Shown here: in pieces, positions 26,591 to 40,329 of the stretch | Layout of the letters: each line of letters opens with the position of its first letter | How positions within the stretch are numbered: position 1 is the stretch's first letter | DNA from: Osedax fenrisi | Taxonomy: Eukaryota; Annelida; Polychaeta; Sabellida; Siboglinidae | Reading direction: 5' to 3' | Length of the DNA stretch: 64,000 bases | Assembly: GCA_964019155.1 (NCBI GenBank) | Contig: CAXHSG010000177.1 | Location: 248,001-312,000, forward strand | Translations under genes and position numbers: made by a program | Notes under the pieces: model-generated | The model's database searches: none | The model's input: only the letters and a program-made list of their open reading frames with translations | What the model was told of the DNA's origin: nothing

Positions 26591-29235
26591 GCATGGGTGT
26601 TAATGATAATATTAGTTTTAAGTATAGCATGGGTGTTAATGATATCATTAGTTTTAAGTATAGCATGGGTATTAATGATAGCATTAGTTTTAAGTATAGC
26701 ATGGGTGTTAATGATAGCATTAGTTTTAATGATAGCATGGGTGTTAATGATAGCATTAGTTTTAATGATAGCATTAGTTTTAAGTATAGCATGGGTATTA
26801 ATGATAGCATTAGTTTTAAGTATAGCATGGGTGTTAATAATAGCTTTACTTTTAAGTATAACATGGATGTTAATGATAACATTAGTTTTAAGTATAGCAT
26901 GGGTGTTAATGATAACATTAGTTTTAATGATAGCATTAGTTTTAAGTATATCATATATTTTAATAATAGCATTAGTTTTAAGTATAGCATGGGTATTAAT
27001 GATAGCATTAGTTTTAAGTATAGCATGGGTGTTAATAATAGCTTTACTTTTAAGTATAACATGGATGTTAATGATAGCATTAGTTTTAAGTATAGCATGG
27101 GTGTTAATGATAGCATTAGTTTTAAGTATAGCATGGATGTTAATGATAGCTTTAGTTTTAAGTATAGCATGGGTTTTAATGATAGCATTAGTTTTAAGTA
27201 TAGCATGGGTGTTAATGATAGCATTAGTTTTAATTATAACATGGGTGTTAATGATAGCATTAGTTTTAATGATATCATGGGAGTTAATGATAGCATTAGT
27301 TTTAAGTATAGCATGGGTAGTAATGATATCATTAGTTTTAAGTATAGCATGGGTGTTAATGATAGCTTTAGTTTTAAGTATAGCATGGGTGTTAATGATA
27401 GCATTAGTTTTAAGTATAGCATGGATGTTAATGATATCTTTAGTTTTAAGTATAGCATGGATGTTAATGATAGCATTAGTTTTAAGTATAGCATGGATGT
27501 TATTGATATCATTAGTTTTAAGTATAGCATGGGCGTTAATGATATCATTAGTTTTAAGTATAGCATGGGTGTTAATGATAGCTTTAGTTTTAAGTATATC
27601 ATGTATGTTAATGATAGCATTAGTTTTAAGTATAGCATGGGTGTCAATGATAGCATTAGTTTTAAGTATAGCATGGATGATAGTGATAGTATTAGTTATA
27701 AGTATAGCATGGGTATTAATGATAGCATTAGTTATAAGTATAGCATGGGTATTAATGATAGCATTAGTTTTAAGTATAACATGGGATTTAATGATAGCAT
27801 TAGTTTTAAGTATAGCATGGGTGTCAATGATATCATTAGTTTTAAGTATAGCATGGATGTTAATGATAGAATTAGTTTTAAGTATAGCATGGGTTTTAAT
27901 GATATCATTAGTTTTAAGTATAGCATGGGCGTTAATTATATCATTAGTTTTAATGATAGCATGGGTGTTAATGATAATATTAGTTTTAAGTATAGCATGG
28001 ATGTTAATGATAGCATTAGTTTTAAGTATAGCATGGGTATTAATGATATCATTAGATTTAAGTATAACATGGGTGTTAATGATAGCATTAGTTTTAAGTA
28101 TAGCATGGGTGTTAATGATAGCATTAGTTTTAATTATAACATGGGTGTTAATGATAGCATTAGTTGTAATGATAGCATGGGAGTTAATGATAGCATTAGT
28201 TTTAAGTATAGCATGGGTAGTAATGATAGCATTAGTTTTAAGTATAGCATGGGTGTTAATTATAGCTTTAGTTTTAAGTATATCATGTATGTTAATGATA
28301 GCATTAGTTTTAAGTATAGCATGGGTGTCAATGATAGCATTAGTTTTAAGTATAGCATGGATGATAGTGATAGTATTAGTTATAAGTATAGCATGGGTAT
28401 TAATGATAGCATTAGTTATAAGTATAGCATGGGTATTAATGATAGCATTAGTTTTAAGTATAACATGGGATTTAATGATAGCATTAGTTTTAAGTATAGC
28501 ATGGGTAGTAATGATATCATTAGTTTTAAGTATAGCATGGGTGTTAATGATAGCTTTAGTTTTAAGTATAGCATGGTTGTTAATGATAGCATTAGTTTTA
28601 AGTATAGCATGGATGTTAATGATAGCTTTAGTTTTAAGTATAGCATGGGTTTTAATGATAGCATTAGTTTTAAGTATAGCATGGGTTTTAATGATATCAT
28701 TAGTTTTAAGTATAGCATGGGCGTTAATTATATCATTAGTTTTAATGATAGCATGGGTGTTAATGATAATATTAGTTTTAAGTATAGCATGGGTGTTAAT
28801 GATAGCTTTACTTTTAAGTATAACATGGATGTTAATGATAGCATTAGTTTTAAGTATAGCATGGGTGTTAATGATAACATTAGTTTTAATGATAGCATTA
28901 GTTTTAAGTATATCATGTATGTTAATGATAGCATTAGTTTTAAGTATAGCATGTGTGTTAATGATAGCATTAGTTTTAAGTATAACATGGGTGTTAATGA
29001 TAGCATTAGTTTTAAGTATAGCATGGGTGTTAATGATAGCATTAGTTTTAATTATAACATGGGTGTTAATGATAGCATTAGTTTTAATGATAGCATGGGT
29101 GTTAATGATAGCATTAGTTTTAAGTATAGCATGGGTAGTAATGATATCATTAGTTTTAAGTATAGCATGGGTGTTAATGATAGAATTAGTTTTAAGTATA
29201 GCATGGATGTTAATGATAGCTTTAGTTTTAAGTAT
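26591..29235 (+). repeat. Mosaic satellite segment between ladder and superblock
   Basis: The monomers are the same family, but the variant order jumps between patterns seen in blocks II, III, IV and V. I could not assign one constant-offset partner. Local features include a duplicated TTACTTTTAAG group (near 26847 and 27046), gatgttattgatatc near 27490 and gatatcattagatttaag near 28045. No unique sequence is present. Confidence 0.65.
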
Positions 29236-29410
29236 AGCATGGGTTTTAATGATAGCATTAGTTTTAAGTATAGCATGGGTTTTAATGATAGCATTAGTTT
29301 TAAGTATAGCATGGGCGTTAATGATATCATTAGTTTTAAGTATAGCATGGTTATTAATGATATCATTAGTTTTAAGTATAGCATGGGTGTTAATGATAGC
29401 ATTAGTTTTA

Positions 29411-29500
29411 AGTATAGCATGGATGTTAATGATAGCATGGGTAATAAGTATAGCATGGGTGATAAGTATAGCATGGGTGTTAATGATAGCATTAGTTTTA
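29411..29500 (+). repeat. Run containing consecutive A half-monomers (A-C-A-A-B)
   Basis: The units are A 29411-29428, hybrid C 29429-29446 (ending gtaata), A 29447-29464 (ending gtgata), A 29465-29482 and B 29483-29500. Consecutive A halves are rare compared with B-B pairs. The same signature, with the gtaata and gtgata endings in the same or swapped order, recurs at 31028-31081 and near 40520-40575, 42553-42607 and 45051-45105. It therefore marks copies of one duplicated segment. Confidence 0.88.
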
Positions 29501-30194
29501 AGTATAACATGGGATGTAATTATAGCATTAGTTTTAAGTATAGCATGGGTGTCAATGATAGCATTAGTTTTAAGTATAGCATGGATGTTAATGATAGCAT
29601 TAGTTTTAAGTATAGCATGGGTGTTAATAATAGCATTAGTTTTAAGTATAGCATGGTTTTAATGATAGCATTAGTTTTAAGTATAGCATGGGTATTAATG
29701 ATAGCATTAGTTTTAATGATAGCATTAGTTTTAAGTATAGCATGGGTATTAATGATAGCATTAGTTTTAAGTATAGCATGGGTGTTAATGATAGCATTAC
29801 TTTTAAGTATAACATGGATGTTAATGATAGCATTAGTTTTAAGTATAGCATGGGTGTTAATAATAGCATTAGTTTTAAGTATAGCATGGTTTTAATGATA
29901 GCATTAGTTTTAATGATAGCATTAGTTTTAAGTATAGCATGGGTATTAATGATAGCATTAGTTTTAAGTATAGCATGGGTATTATTGATGGCATTAGTTA
30001 TAAGTATAGCATGGGTATTAATGATAGCATTAGTTTTAAGTATAGCATGGGTATTAATGATAGCATTAGTTTTAAGTATAGCATGGGTATTAATGATAGC
30101 ATTAGTTTTAAGTATAGCATTGGTGTTAATGATAGCATTAGTTTTAAGTATAGCATGGGTGTTAATGATAGTATTAGTTTTAAGTATAATATAG

Positions 30195-31028
30195 ATGTTA
30201 ACGATAGCATTAGTTTTAAGTACAGCATGGGTGTTAATGATAGCATTAGTTTTAAGTATAACATGGGTGTTATTGATAGCATTAGTTTTAATTATAGCAT
30301 GGGTGTTAATGATAGCATTAGTTTTAAGTATAACATGGGTGTTAATGATAGCATTAGTTTTAAGTATAGCATGGGTAGTAATGATATCATTAGTTTTAAG
30401 TATAGCATGGGTGTTAATGATAGCTTTAGTTTTAAGTATAGCATGGTTGTTAATGATAGCATTAGTTTTAAGTATAGCATGGGTATTAATGATAGCATTA
30501 GTTTTAAGTATAGCATGTGTGTTAATGATAGCATTAGTTTTAAGTATAGCATGGGTGTTAATGATAGTATTAGTTTTAAGTATAATATAGATGTTAACGA
30601 TAGCATTAGTTTTAAGTACAGCATGGGTGTTAATGATAGATTTAGTTTTAAGTATAACATGGGTGTTAATGATAGTATTAGTTTTAAGTATAGCATGGGT
30701 GTTAATGATAGCATTAGTTTTAAGTATAACATGGGTGTTAATGATAGCATTAGTTTTAAGTATAGCATGGGTAGTAATGATATCATTAGTTTTAAGTATA
30801 GCATGGGTGTTAATGATAGCTTTAGTTTTAAGTATAGCATGGTTGTTAATGATAGCATTAGTTTTAAGTATAGCATGGATTTTAATGATAGCTTTAGTTT
30901 TAAGTATAGCATGGGTTTTAATGATAGCATTAGTTTTAAGTATAGCATGGATGTTAATGATAGCATTAGTTTTAAGTATAGCATGGGTGTTAATAATAGC
31001 ATTAGTTTTAAGTATAGCATGGTTTTAA
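30195..31028 (+). repeat. Tandem 396-bp higher-order units tagged by GTTAAC
   Basis: Two successive units start at the GTTAAC monomer (30197 and 30593) with a spacing of 396 bp, eleven monomers. Each has the order GTTAAC/tacagc monomer, several gggtg monomers, gggtagtaatgatatc, gatagctttag, then ggttgttaatg. The second unit continues into the A-A half-monomer run at 31028. Superblock copy 2 repeats this twice with three members each (41291, 41687, 42119 and 43789, 44185, 44617), spaced 396 and 432 bp. Confidence 0.8.
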
Positions 31029-32405
31029 TGATAGCATGGGTGATAAGTATAGCATGGGTAATAAGTATAGCATGGGTGTTAATGATAGCATTAGTTTTAA
31101 GTATAACATGGGATTTAATTATAGCATTAGTTTTAAGTATAGCATGGGTGTCAATGATAGCATTAGTTTTAAGTATAGCATGGATGTTAATGATAGCATT
31201 AGTTTTAAGTATAGCATGGGTGTTAATAATAGCATTAGTTTTAAGTATAGCATGGTTTTAATGATAGCATTAGTTTTAAGTATAGCATGGGTATTAATGA
31301 TAGCATTAGTTTTAATGATAGCATTAGTTTTAAGTATAGCATGGGTATTAATGATAGCATTAGTTTTAAGTATAGCATGGGTGTTAATGATAGCATTACT
31401 TTTAAGTATAACATGGATGTTAATGATAGCATTAGTTTTAAGTATAGCATGGGTGTTAATAATAGCATTAGTTTTAAGTATAGCATGGTTTTAATGATAG
31501 CATTAGTTTTAATGATAGCATTAGTTTTAAGTATAGCATGGGTATTAATGATAGCATTAGTTTTAAGTATAGCATGGGTATTATTGATGGCATTAGTTAT
31601 AAGTATAGCATGGATATTAATGATAGCATTAGTTTTAAGTATAGCATGGGTATTAATGATAGCATTAGTTTTAATGATAGCATTAGTTTTAAGTATAGCA
31701 TGGGTATTAATGATAGCATTAGTTTTAAGTATAGCATGGGTGTTAATGATAGCATTAGTTTTAAGTATAGCATGGGTGTTAATGATAGTATTAGTTTTAA
31801 GTATAATATAGATGTTAACGATAGCATTAGTTTTAAGTACAGCATGGGTGTTAATGATAGCATTAGTTTTAAGTATAACATGGGTGTTATTGATAGCATT
31901 AGTTTTAAGTATAGCATGGGTGTTAATGATAGCATTAGTTTTAAGTATAACATGGGTGTTAATGATAGCATTAGTTTTAAGTATAGCATGGGTAGTAATG
32001 ATATCATTAGTTTTAAGTATAGCATGGGTGTTAATGATAGCTTTAGTTTTAAGTATAGCATGGTTGTTAATGATAGCATTAGTTTTAAGTATAGCATGGG
32101 TGTTAATGATAGCATTAGTTTTAATTATAACATGGGTGTTAATGATAGCATTAGTTGTAATGATAGCATGGGAGTTAATGATAGCATTAGTTTTAAGTAT
32201 AGCATGGATGTTAATGATATCTTTAGTTTTAAGTATAGCATGGGTGTCAATGATAGCATTAGTTTTAAGTATAGCATGGGTTTTAATGATATCATTAGTT
32301 TTAAGTATAGCATGGGCGTTAATGATATCATTAGTTTTAAGTATAGCATGGGTGTTAATGATAGCTTTAGTTTTAAGTATATCATGTATGTTAATGATAG
32401 CATTA

Positions 32406-34850
32406 GTTTTAAGTATAGCATGGGTGTCAATGATAGCATTAGTTTTAAGTATAGCATGGATGATAGTGATAGTATTAGTTATAAGTATAGCATGGGTATT
32501 AATGATAGCATTAGTTTTAAGTATAGCATGGGTGTCAATGATAGCATTAGTTTTAAGTATAGCATGGATGTTAATGATATCATTAGTTTTAAGTATAGCA
32601 TGGGTGTTAATGATAACATTAGTTTTAATGATAGCATTAGTTTTAAGTATAGCATGGGTATTAATGATAGCATTAGTTTTAAGTATAGCATGGGTGTTAA
32701 TGATAGCATTAGTTTTAATGATAGCATGGGTGTTAATGATAGCATTAGTTTTAATGATAGCATTATTTTTAAGTATAGCATGGGTATTAATGATAGCATT
32801 AGTTTTAAGTATAGCATGGGTGTTAATAATAGCTTTACTTTTAAGTATAACATGGATGTAATGATAGCATTAGTTTTAAGTATAGCATGGGTGTTAATGA
32901 TAACATTAGTTTTAATGATAGCATTAGTTTTAAGTATAACATGGGATTTAATGATAGCATTAGTTTTAAGTATAGCATGGGTGTCAATGATAGCATTAGT
33001 TTTAAGTATAGCATGGATGTTAATGATAGCATTAGTTTTAAGTATAACATGGGTGTTAATGATAGCATTAGTTTTAAGTATAGCATGGGTTTTAATGATA
33101 TCATTAGTTTTAAGTATAGCATGGGCGTTAATGATATCATTAGTTTTAAGTATAGCATGGGTGTTAATGATAGCTTTAGTTTTAAGTATATCATGTATGT
33201 TAATGATAGCATTAGTTTTAAGTATAGCATGGGTGTCAATGATAGCATTAGTTTTAAGTATAGCATGGATGATAGTGATAGTATTAGTTATAAGTATAGC
33301 ATGGGTATTAATGATAGCATTAGTTATAAGTATAGCATGGGTATTAATGATAGCATTAGTTTTAAGTATAACATGGGATTTAATGATAGCATTAGTTTTA
33401 AGTATAGCATGGGTGTCAATGATAGCATTAGTTTTAAGTATAGCATGGATGTTAATGATAGCATTAGTTTTAAGTATAACATGGGTGTTAATGATAGCAT
33501 TAGTTTAAGTATAGCATGGGTGTTAATGATAGCATTAGTTTTAAGTATAGCATGGGTATTAATGATAGCATTAGTTTTAAGTATAGTTGGTGTGTTAATG
33601 ATAGCATTAGTTTTAAGTAGAGCATGGGTGTTAATGATAGTATTAATTTTAAGTATAATATAGATGTTAACGATAGCATTAGTTTTAAGTACAGCATGGG
33701 TGTTAATGATAGCATTAGTTTTAAGTATAACATAGGTGTTAATGATAGCATTAGTTTTAAGTATAGCATGGGTGTTAATAATAGCATTAGTTTTAATTAT
33801 AACATGGGTGTTAATGATAGCATTAGTTTTAATGATAGCATGGGTGTTAATGATAGCATTAGTTTTAAGTATAGCATGGGTAGTAATGATATCATTAGTT
33901 TTAAGTATAGCATGGGTGTTAATGATAGCTTTAGTTTTAAGTATAGTATGGGTGTTAATGATAGCATTAGTTTTAAGTATAGCATGGATGTTAATGATAG
34001 CTTTAGTTTTAAGTATAGCATGGGTTTTAATGATATCATTAGTTTTAAGTATAGCATGGGTGTTAATGATAGCATTAGTTTTAAGTATAGCATGGATGTT
34101 AATGATAGCTTTAGTTTTAAGTATAGCATGGGTTTTAATGATAGCATTAGTTTTAAGTATAGCATGGGTTTTAATGATATTATTAGTTTTAAGTATAGCA
34201 TGGGCGTTAATTATATCATTAGTTTTAATGATAGCATGGGTGTTAATGATAATATTAGTTTTAAGTATAGCATGGATGTTAATGATAGCATTAGTTTTAA
34301 GTATAGCATGGGTATTAATGATAGCATTAGTTTTAAGTATAGCATGGGTGTTAATAATAGCATTACTTTTAAGTATAACATGGATGTTAATGATAGCATT
34401 AGTTTTAAGTATAGCATGGGTGTTAATGATAACATTAGTTTTAATGATAGCATTAGTTTTAAGTATATCATATATTTTAATGATAGCATTAGTTTTAAGT
34501 ATAGCATGTGTGTTAATGATGTCATTAGTTTTAAGTATAGCATGGGTGTTAATGATAGTATTAGTTTTAAGTATAGCATGGGTGTTAATGATAGCATTAG
34601 TTTTAAGTATAACATGGGTGTTAATGATAGCATTAGTTTTAAGTATAGCATGGGTAGTAATGATATCATTAGTTTTAAGTATAGCATGGGTGTTAATGAT
34701 AGCTTTAGTTTTAAGTATAACATGGGTGTTAATGATAGCATTAGTTTTAAGTATAGCATGGATGTTAATGATAGCTTTAGTTTTAAGTATAGCATGGGTT
34801 TTATGATAGCATTAGTTTTAAGTATAGCATGGGTTTTAATGATATCATTA
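32406..34850 (+). repeat. 2,445-bp tandem duplication, first copy (block II)
   Basis: The segment is followed immediately by a copy at offset 2,445 bp (136 x 18 minus 3). Landmarks pair as 32479/34924, 32857/35302, 33505/35950 and 33666/36111. The join at about 34850 runs from a gttttaatgatatc monomer directly into gggtgtcaatgatagc, a juxtaposition not seen at the left end of copy one. The equivalent region of superblock copy 2 (about 46.4-48.8 kb) has only one copy, so this event occurred on one branch. Confidence 0.8.
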
Positions 34851-37295
34851 GTTTTAAGTATAGCATGGGTGTCAATGATAGCATTAGTTTTAAGTATAGC
34901 ATGGATGATAGTGATAGTATTAGTTATAAGTATAGCATGGGTATTAATGATAGCATTAGTTTTAAGTATAGCATGGGTGTCAATGATAGCATTAGTTTTA
35001 AGTATAGCATGGATGTTAATGATATCATTAGTTTTAAGTATAGCATGGGTGTTAATGATAACATTAGTTTTAATGATAGCATTAGTTTTAAGTATAGCAT
35101 GGGTATTAATGATAGCATTAGTTTTAAGTATAGCATGGGTGTTAATGATAGCATTAGTTTTAATGATAGCATGGGTGTTAATGATAGCATTAGTTTTAAT
35201 GATAGCATTATTTTTAAGTATAGCATGGGTATTAATGATAGCATTAGTTTTAAGTATAGCATGGGTGTTAATAATAGCTTTACTTTTAAGTATAACATGG
35301 ATGTAATGATAGCATTAGTTTTAAGTATAGCATGGGTGTTAATGATAACATTAGTTTTAATGATAGCATTAGTTTTAAGTATAACATGGGATTTAATGAT
35401 AGCATTAGTTTTAAGTATAGCATGGGTGTCAATGATAGCATTAGTTTTAAGTATAGCATGGATGTTAATGATAGCATTAGTTTTAATTATAACATGGGTG
35501 TTAATGATAGCATTAGTTTTAAGTATAGCATGGGTTTTAATGATATCATTAGTTTTAAGTATAGCATGGGCGTTAATGATATCATTAGTTTTAAGTATAG
35601 CATGGGTGTTAATGATAGCTTTAGTTTTAAGTATATCATGTATGTTAATGATAGCATTAGTTTTAAGTATAGCATGGGTGTCAATGATAGCATTAGTTTT
35701 AAGTATAGCATGGATGATAGTGATAGTATTAGTTATAAGTATAGCATGGGTATTAATGATAGCATTAGTTATAAGTATAGCATGGGTATTAATGATAGCA
35801 TTAGTTTTAAGTATAACATGGGATTTAATGATAGCATTAGTTTTAAGTATAGCATGGGTGTCAATGATAGCATTAGTTTTAAGTATAGCATGGATGTTAA
35901 TGATAGCATTAGTTTTAAGTATAACATGGGTGTTAATGATAGCATTAGTTTAAGTATAGCATGGGTGTTAATGATAGCATTAGTTTTAAGTATAGCATGG
36001 GTATTAATGATAGCATTAGTTTTAAGTATAGTTGGTGTGTTAATGATAGCATTAGTTTTAAGTAGAGCATGGGTGTTAATGATAGTATTAATTTTAAGTA
36101 TAATATAGATGTTAACGATAGCATTAGTTTTAAGTACAGCATGGGTGTTAATGATAGCATTAGTTTTAAGTATAACATGGGTGTTAATGATAGCATTAGT
36201 TTTAAGTATAGCATGGGTGTTAATAATAGCATTAGTTTTAATTATAACATGGGTGTTAATGATAGCATTAGTTTTAATGATAGCATGGGTGTTAATGATA
36301 GCATTAGTTTTAAGTATAGCATGGGTAGTAATGATATCATTAGTTTTAAGTATAGCATGGGTGTTAATGATAGCTTTAGTTTTAAGTATAGCATGGGTGT
36401 TAATGATAGCATTAGTTTTAAGTATAGCATGGATGTTAATGATAGCTTTAGTTTTAAGTATAGCATGGGTTTTAATGATATCATTAGTTTTAAGTATAGC
36501 ATGGGTGTTAATGATAGCATTAGTTTTAAGTATAGCATGGATGTTAATGATAGCTTTAGTTTTAAGTATAGCATGGGTTTTAATGATAGCATTAGTTTTA
36601 AGTATAGCATGGGTTTTAATGATATCATTAGTTTTAAGTATAGCATGGGCGTTAATTATATCATTAGTTTTAATGATAGCATGGGTGTTAATGATAATAT
36701 TAGTTTTAAGTATAGCATGGATGTTAATGATAGCATTAGTTTTAAGTATAGCATGGGTATTAATGATAGCATTAGTTTTAAGTATAGCATGGGTGTTAAT
36801 AATAGCATTACTTTTAAGTATAACATGGATGTTAATGATAGCATTAGTTTTAAGTATAGCATGGGTGTTAATGATAACATTAGTTTTAATGATAGCATTA
36901 GTTTTAAGTATATCATATATTTTAATGATAGCATTAGTTTTAAGTATAGCATGTGTGTTAATGATGTCATTAGTTTTAAGTATAGCATGGGTGTTAATGA
37001 TAGTATTAGTTTTAAGTATAGCATGGGTGTTAATGATAGCATTAGTTTTAAGTATAACATGGGTGTTAATGATAGCATTAGTTTTAAGTATAGCATGGGT
37101 AGTAATGATATCATTAGTTTTAAGTATAGCATGGGTGTTAATGATAGCTTTAGTTTTAAGTATAACATGGGTGTTAATGATAGCATTAGTTTTAAGTATA
37201 GCATGGATGTTAATGATAGCTTTAGTTTTAAGTATAGCATGGGTTTTATGATAGCATTAGTTTTAAGTATAGCATGGGTTTTAATGATATCATTA
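34851..37295 (+). repeat. 2,445-bp tandem duplication, second copy (block II')
   Basis: This repeats 32406-34850. It differs at single positions, for example ttttaattataac near 35484 where the first copy has ttttaagtataac. The first copy has its own private marks, such as gcataggtg near 33732 and gtatgggtg near 33946. Because those marks are not shared, each copy has diverged slightly since duplication. Confidence 0.8.
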
Positions 37296-40200
37296 GTTTT
37301 AAGTATAGCATGGGCGTTAATTATATCATTAGTTTTAATGATAGCATGGTTGTTAATGATAATATTAGTTTTAAGTATAGCATGGATGTTAATGATAGCA
37401 TTAGTTTTAAGTATAACATGGATGTTAATGATAGAATTAGTTTTAAGTATAGCATGGGTGTTAATGATAACATTAGTTTTAATGATAGCATTAGTTTTAA
37501 GTATATCATATATTTTAATGATAGCATTAGTTTTAAGTATAGCATGTGTGTTAATGATGTCATTAGTTTTAAGTATAGCATGGGTGTTAATGATAGTATT
37601 AGTTTTAAGTATAGAATGGGTGTTAATGATAACATTAGTTTTAATGATAGCATTAGTTTTAAGTATATCATATATTTTAATGATAGCATTAGTTTTAAGT
37701 ATAGCATGTGTGTTAATGATGTCATTAGTTTTAAGTATAGCATGGGTGTTAATGATAGTATTAGTTTTAAGTATAGCATGGGTGTTAATGATAGCATTAG
37801 TTTTAAGTATAACATGGGTGTTAATGATAGCATTAGTTTTAAGTATAGCATGGGTATTAATGATATCATTAGTTTTAAGTATAGCATGGGTATTAATGAT
37901 AGCATTAGTTTTAATGATAGCATGGGTGTTAATGATAGCATTAGTTTTAATGATAGCATTAGTTTTAAGTATAGCATGTGTATTAATGATAGCATTAGTT
38001 TTAAGTATAGCATGGGTGTTAATAATAGATTTACTTTTAAGTATAACATGGATGTTAATGATAGCATTAGTTTTAAGTATAGCATGGGTGTTAATGATAA
38101 CATTAGTTTTAATGATAGCATTAGTTTTAATTATATCATATATTTTAATGATAGCATTAGTTTTAAGTATAGCATGGGTGTCAATGATAGCATTAGTTTT
38201 AAGTATAGCATGGATGTTAATGATAGCATTAGTTTTAAGTATAACATGGGTGTTAATGATAGCATTAGTTTTAAGTATATAATGGGTGTTAATGATAGTA
38301 TTAGTTTTAATTATAACATGGGTGTTAATGATAGCATTAGTTGTAATGATAGCATGGGAGTTAATGATAGCATTTGTTTTAAGTATAGCATGGGTAGTAA
38401 TGATATCATTAGTTTTAAGTATAGCATGGGTGTTAATGATAGCTTTAGTTTTAAGTATAGCATGGGTGTTAATGATAGCATTAGTTTTAAGTATAGCATG
38501 GATGTTAATGATATCTTTAGTTTTAAGTATATCATGGGTTTTAATGATAGCATTAGTTTTAAGTATAGCATGGGTTTTAATGATATCATTAGTTTTAAGT
38601 ATAGCATGGGCGTTAATGATATCATTAGTTTTAAGTATAGCATGGGTGTTAATGATAGCTTTAGTTTTAAGTATATCATGTATGTTAATGATAGCATTAG
38701 TTTTAAGTATAGCATGGGTGTCAATGATAGCATTAGTTTTAAGTATAGCATGGATGATAGTGATAGTATTAGTTATAAGTATAGCATGGGTATTAATGAT
38801 AGCATTAGTTATAAGTATAGCATGGGTATTAATGATAGCATTAGTTTTAAGTATAACATGGGATTTAATGATAGCATTAGTTTTAAGTATAGCATGGGTG
38901 TCAATGATAGCATTAGTTTTAAGTATAGCATGGATGTTAATGATAGCATTAGTTTTAAGTATAACATGGGTGTTAATGGTAGCATTAGTTTAAGTATATC
39001 ATGGGTGTTAATGATAGCATTAGTTTTAAGTATAGCATGGGTATTAATGATAGCATTAGTTTTAAGTATAGTTGGTGTGTTAATGATAGCATTAGTTTTA
39101 AGTATAGCATGGGTGTTAATGATAGTATTAATTTTAAGTATAATATAGATGTTAACGATAGCATTAGTTTTAAGTACAGCATGGGTGTTAATGATAGCAT
39201 TAGTTTTAAGTATAACATGGGTGTTAATGATAGCATTAGTTTTAAGTATAGCATGGGTGTTAATAATAGCATTAGTTTTAATTATAACATGGGTGTTAAT
39301 GATAGCATTAGTTTTAATGATAGCATGGGTGTTAATGATAGCATTAGTTTTAAGTATAGCATGGGTAGTAATGATATCATTAGTTTTAAGTATAGCATGG
39401 GTGTTAATGATAGCTTTAGTTTTAAGTATAGCATGGGTGTTAATGATAGCATTAGTTTTAAGTATAGCATGGATGTTAATGATAGCTTTAGTTTTAAGTA
39501 TAGCATGGGTTTTAATGATAGCATTAGTTTTAAGTATAGCATGGGTTTTAATGATATCATTAGTTTTAAGTATAGCATGGGCGTTAATTATATCATTAGT
39601 TTTAATGATAGCATGGGTGTTAATGATAATATTAGTTTTAAGTATAGCATGTATGTTAATGATAGCATTAGTTTTAAGTATAGCATGGGTATTAATGATA
39701 TCATTAGTTTTAAGTATAGCATGGGTATTAATGATAGCATTAGTTTTAAGTATAGCATGGGTGTTAATGAAAGCATTAGTTTTAATGATAGCATGGGTGT
39801 TAATGATAGCATTAGTTTTAATGATAGCATTATTTTTAAGTATAGCATGGGTATTAATGATAGCATTAGTTTTAAGTATAGCATGGGTGTTAATAATAGC
39901 TTTACTTTTAAGTATAACATGGATGTTAATGATAGCATTAGTTTTAAGTATAGCATGGGTGTTAATGATAACATTAGTTTTAATGATAGCATTAGTTTTA
40001 AGTATATCATATATTTTAATGATAGCATTAGTTTTAAGTATAGCATGTGTGTTAATGATATCATTAGTTTTAAGTATAGCATGGGTGTTAATGATAGTAT
40101 TAGTTTTAAGTATAGCATGGGTGTTAATGATAGCATTAGTTTTAAGTATAACATGGGTGTTAATGATAGCATTAGTTTTAAGTATAGCATGGGTAGTAAT

Positions 40201-40329
40201 GATATCATTAGTTTTAAGTATAGCATGGGTGTTAATGATAGCTTTAGTTTTAAGTATAACATGGGTGTTAATGATAGAATTAGTTTTAAGTATAGCATGG
40301 ATGTTAATGATAGCTTTAGTTTTAAGTAT

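Larger units (their letters stand above)
29236..40329 (+). repeat. 11,094-bp superblock, first copy
   Basis: Position 29236 pairs with 40330, and the offset of 11,094 bp holds across 29236-31000. Paired landmarks are 29688/40782, 29939/41033, 30195/41289 and 30591/41685. Internally the superblock contains segment I (29236-32200), block II in two tandem copies of 2,445 bp, and block III. It thus joins the early-block II-III sequence to segment I. Segment I is not found left of 29 kb apart from individual monomer types. Confidence 0.75.
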
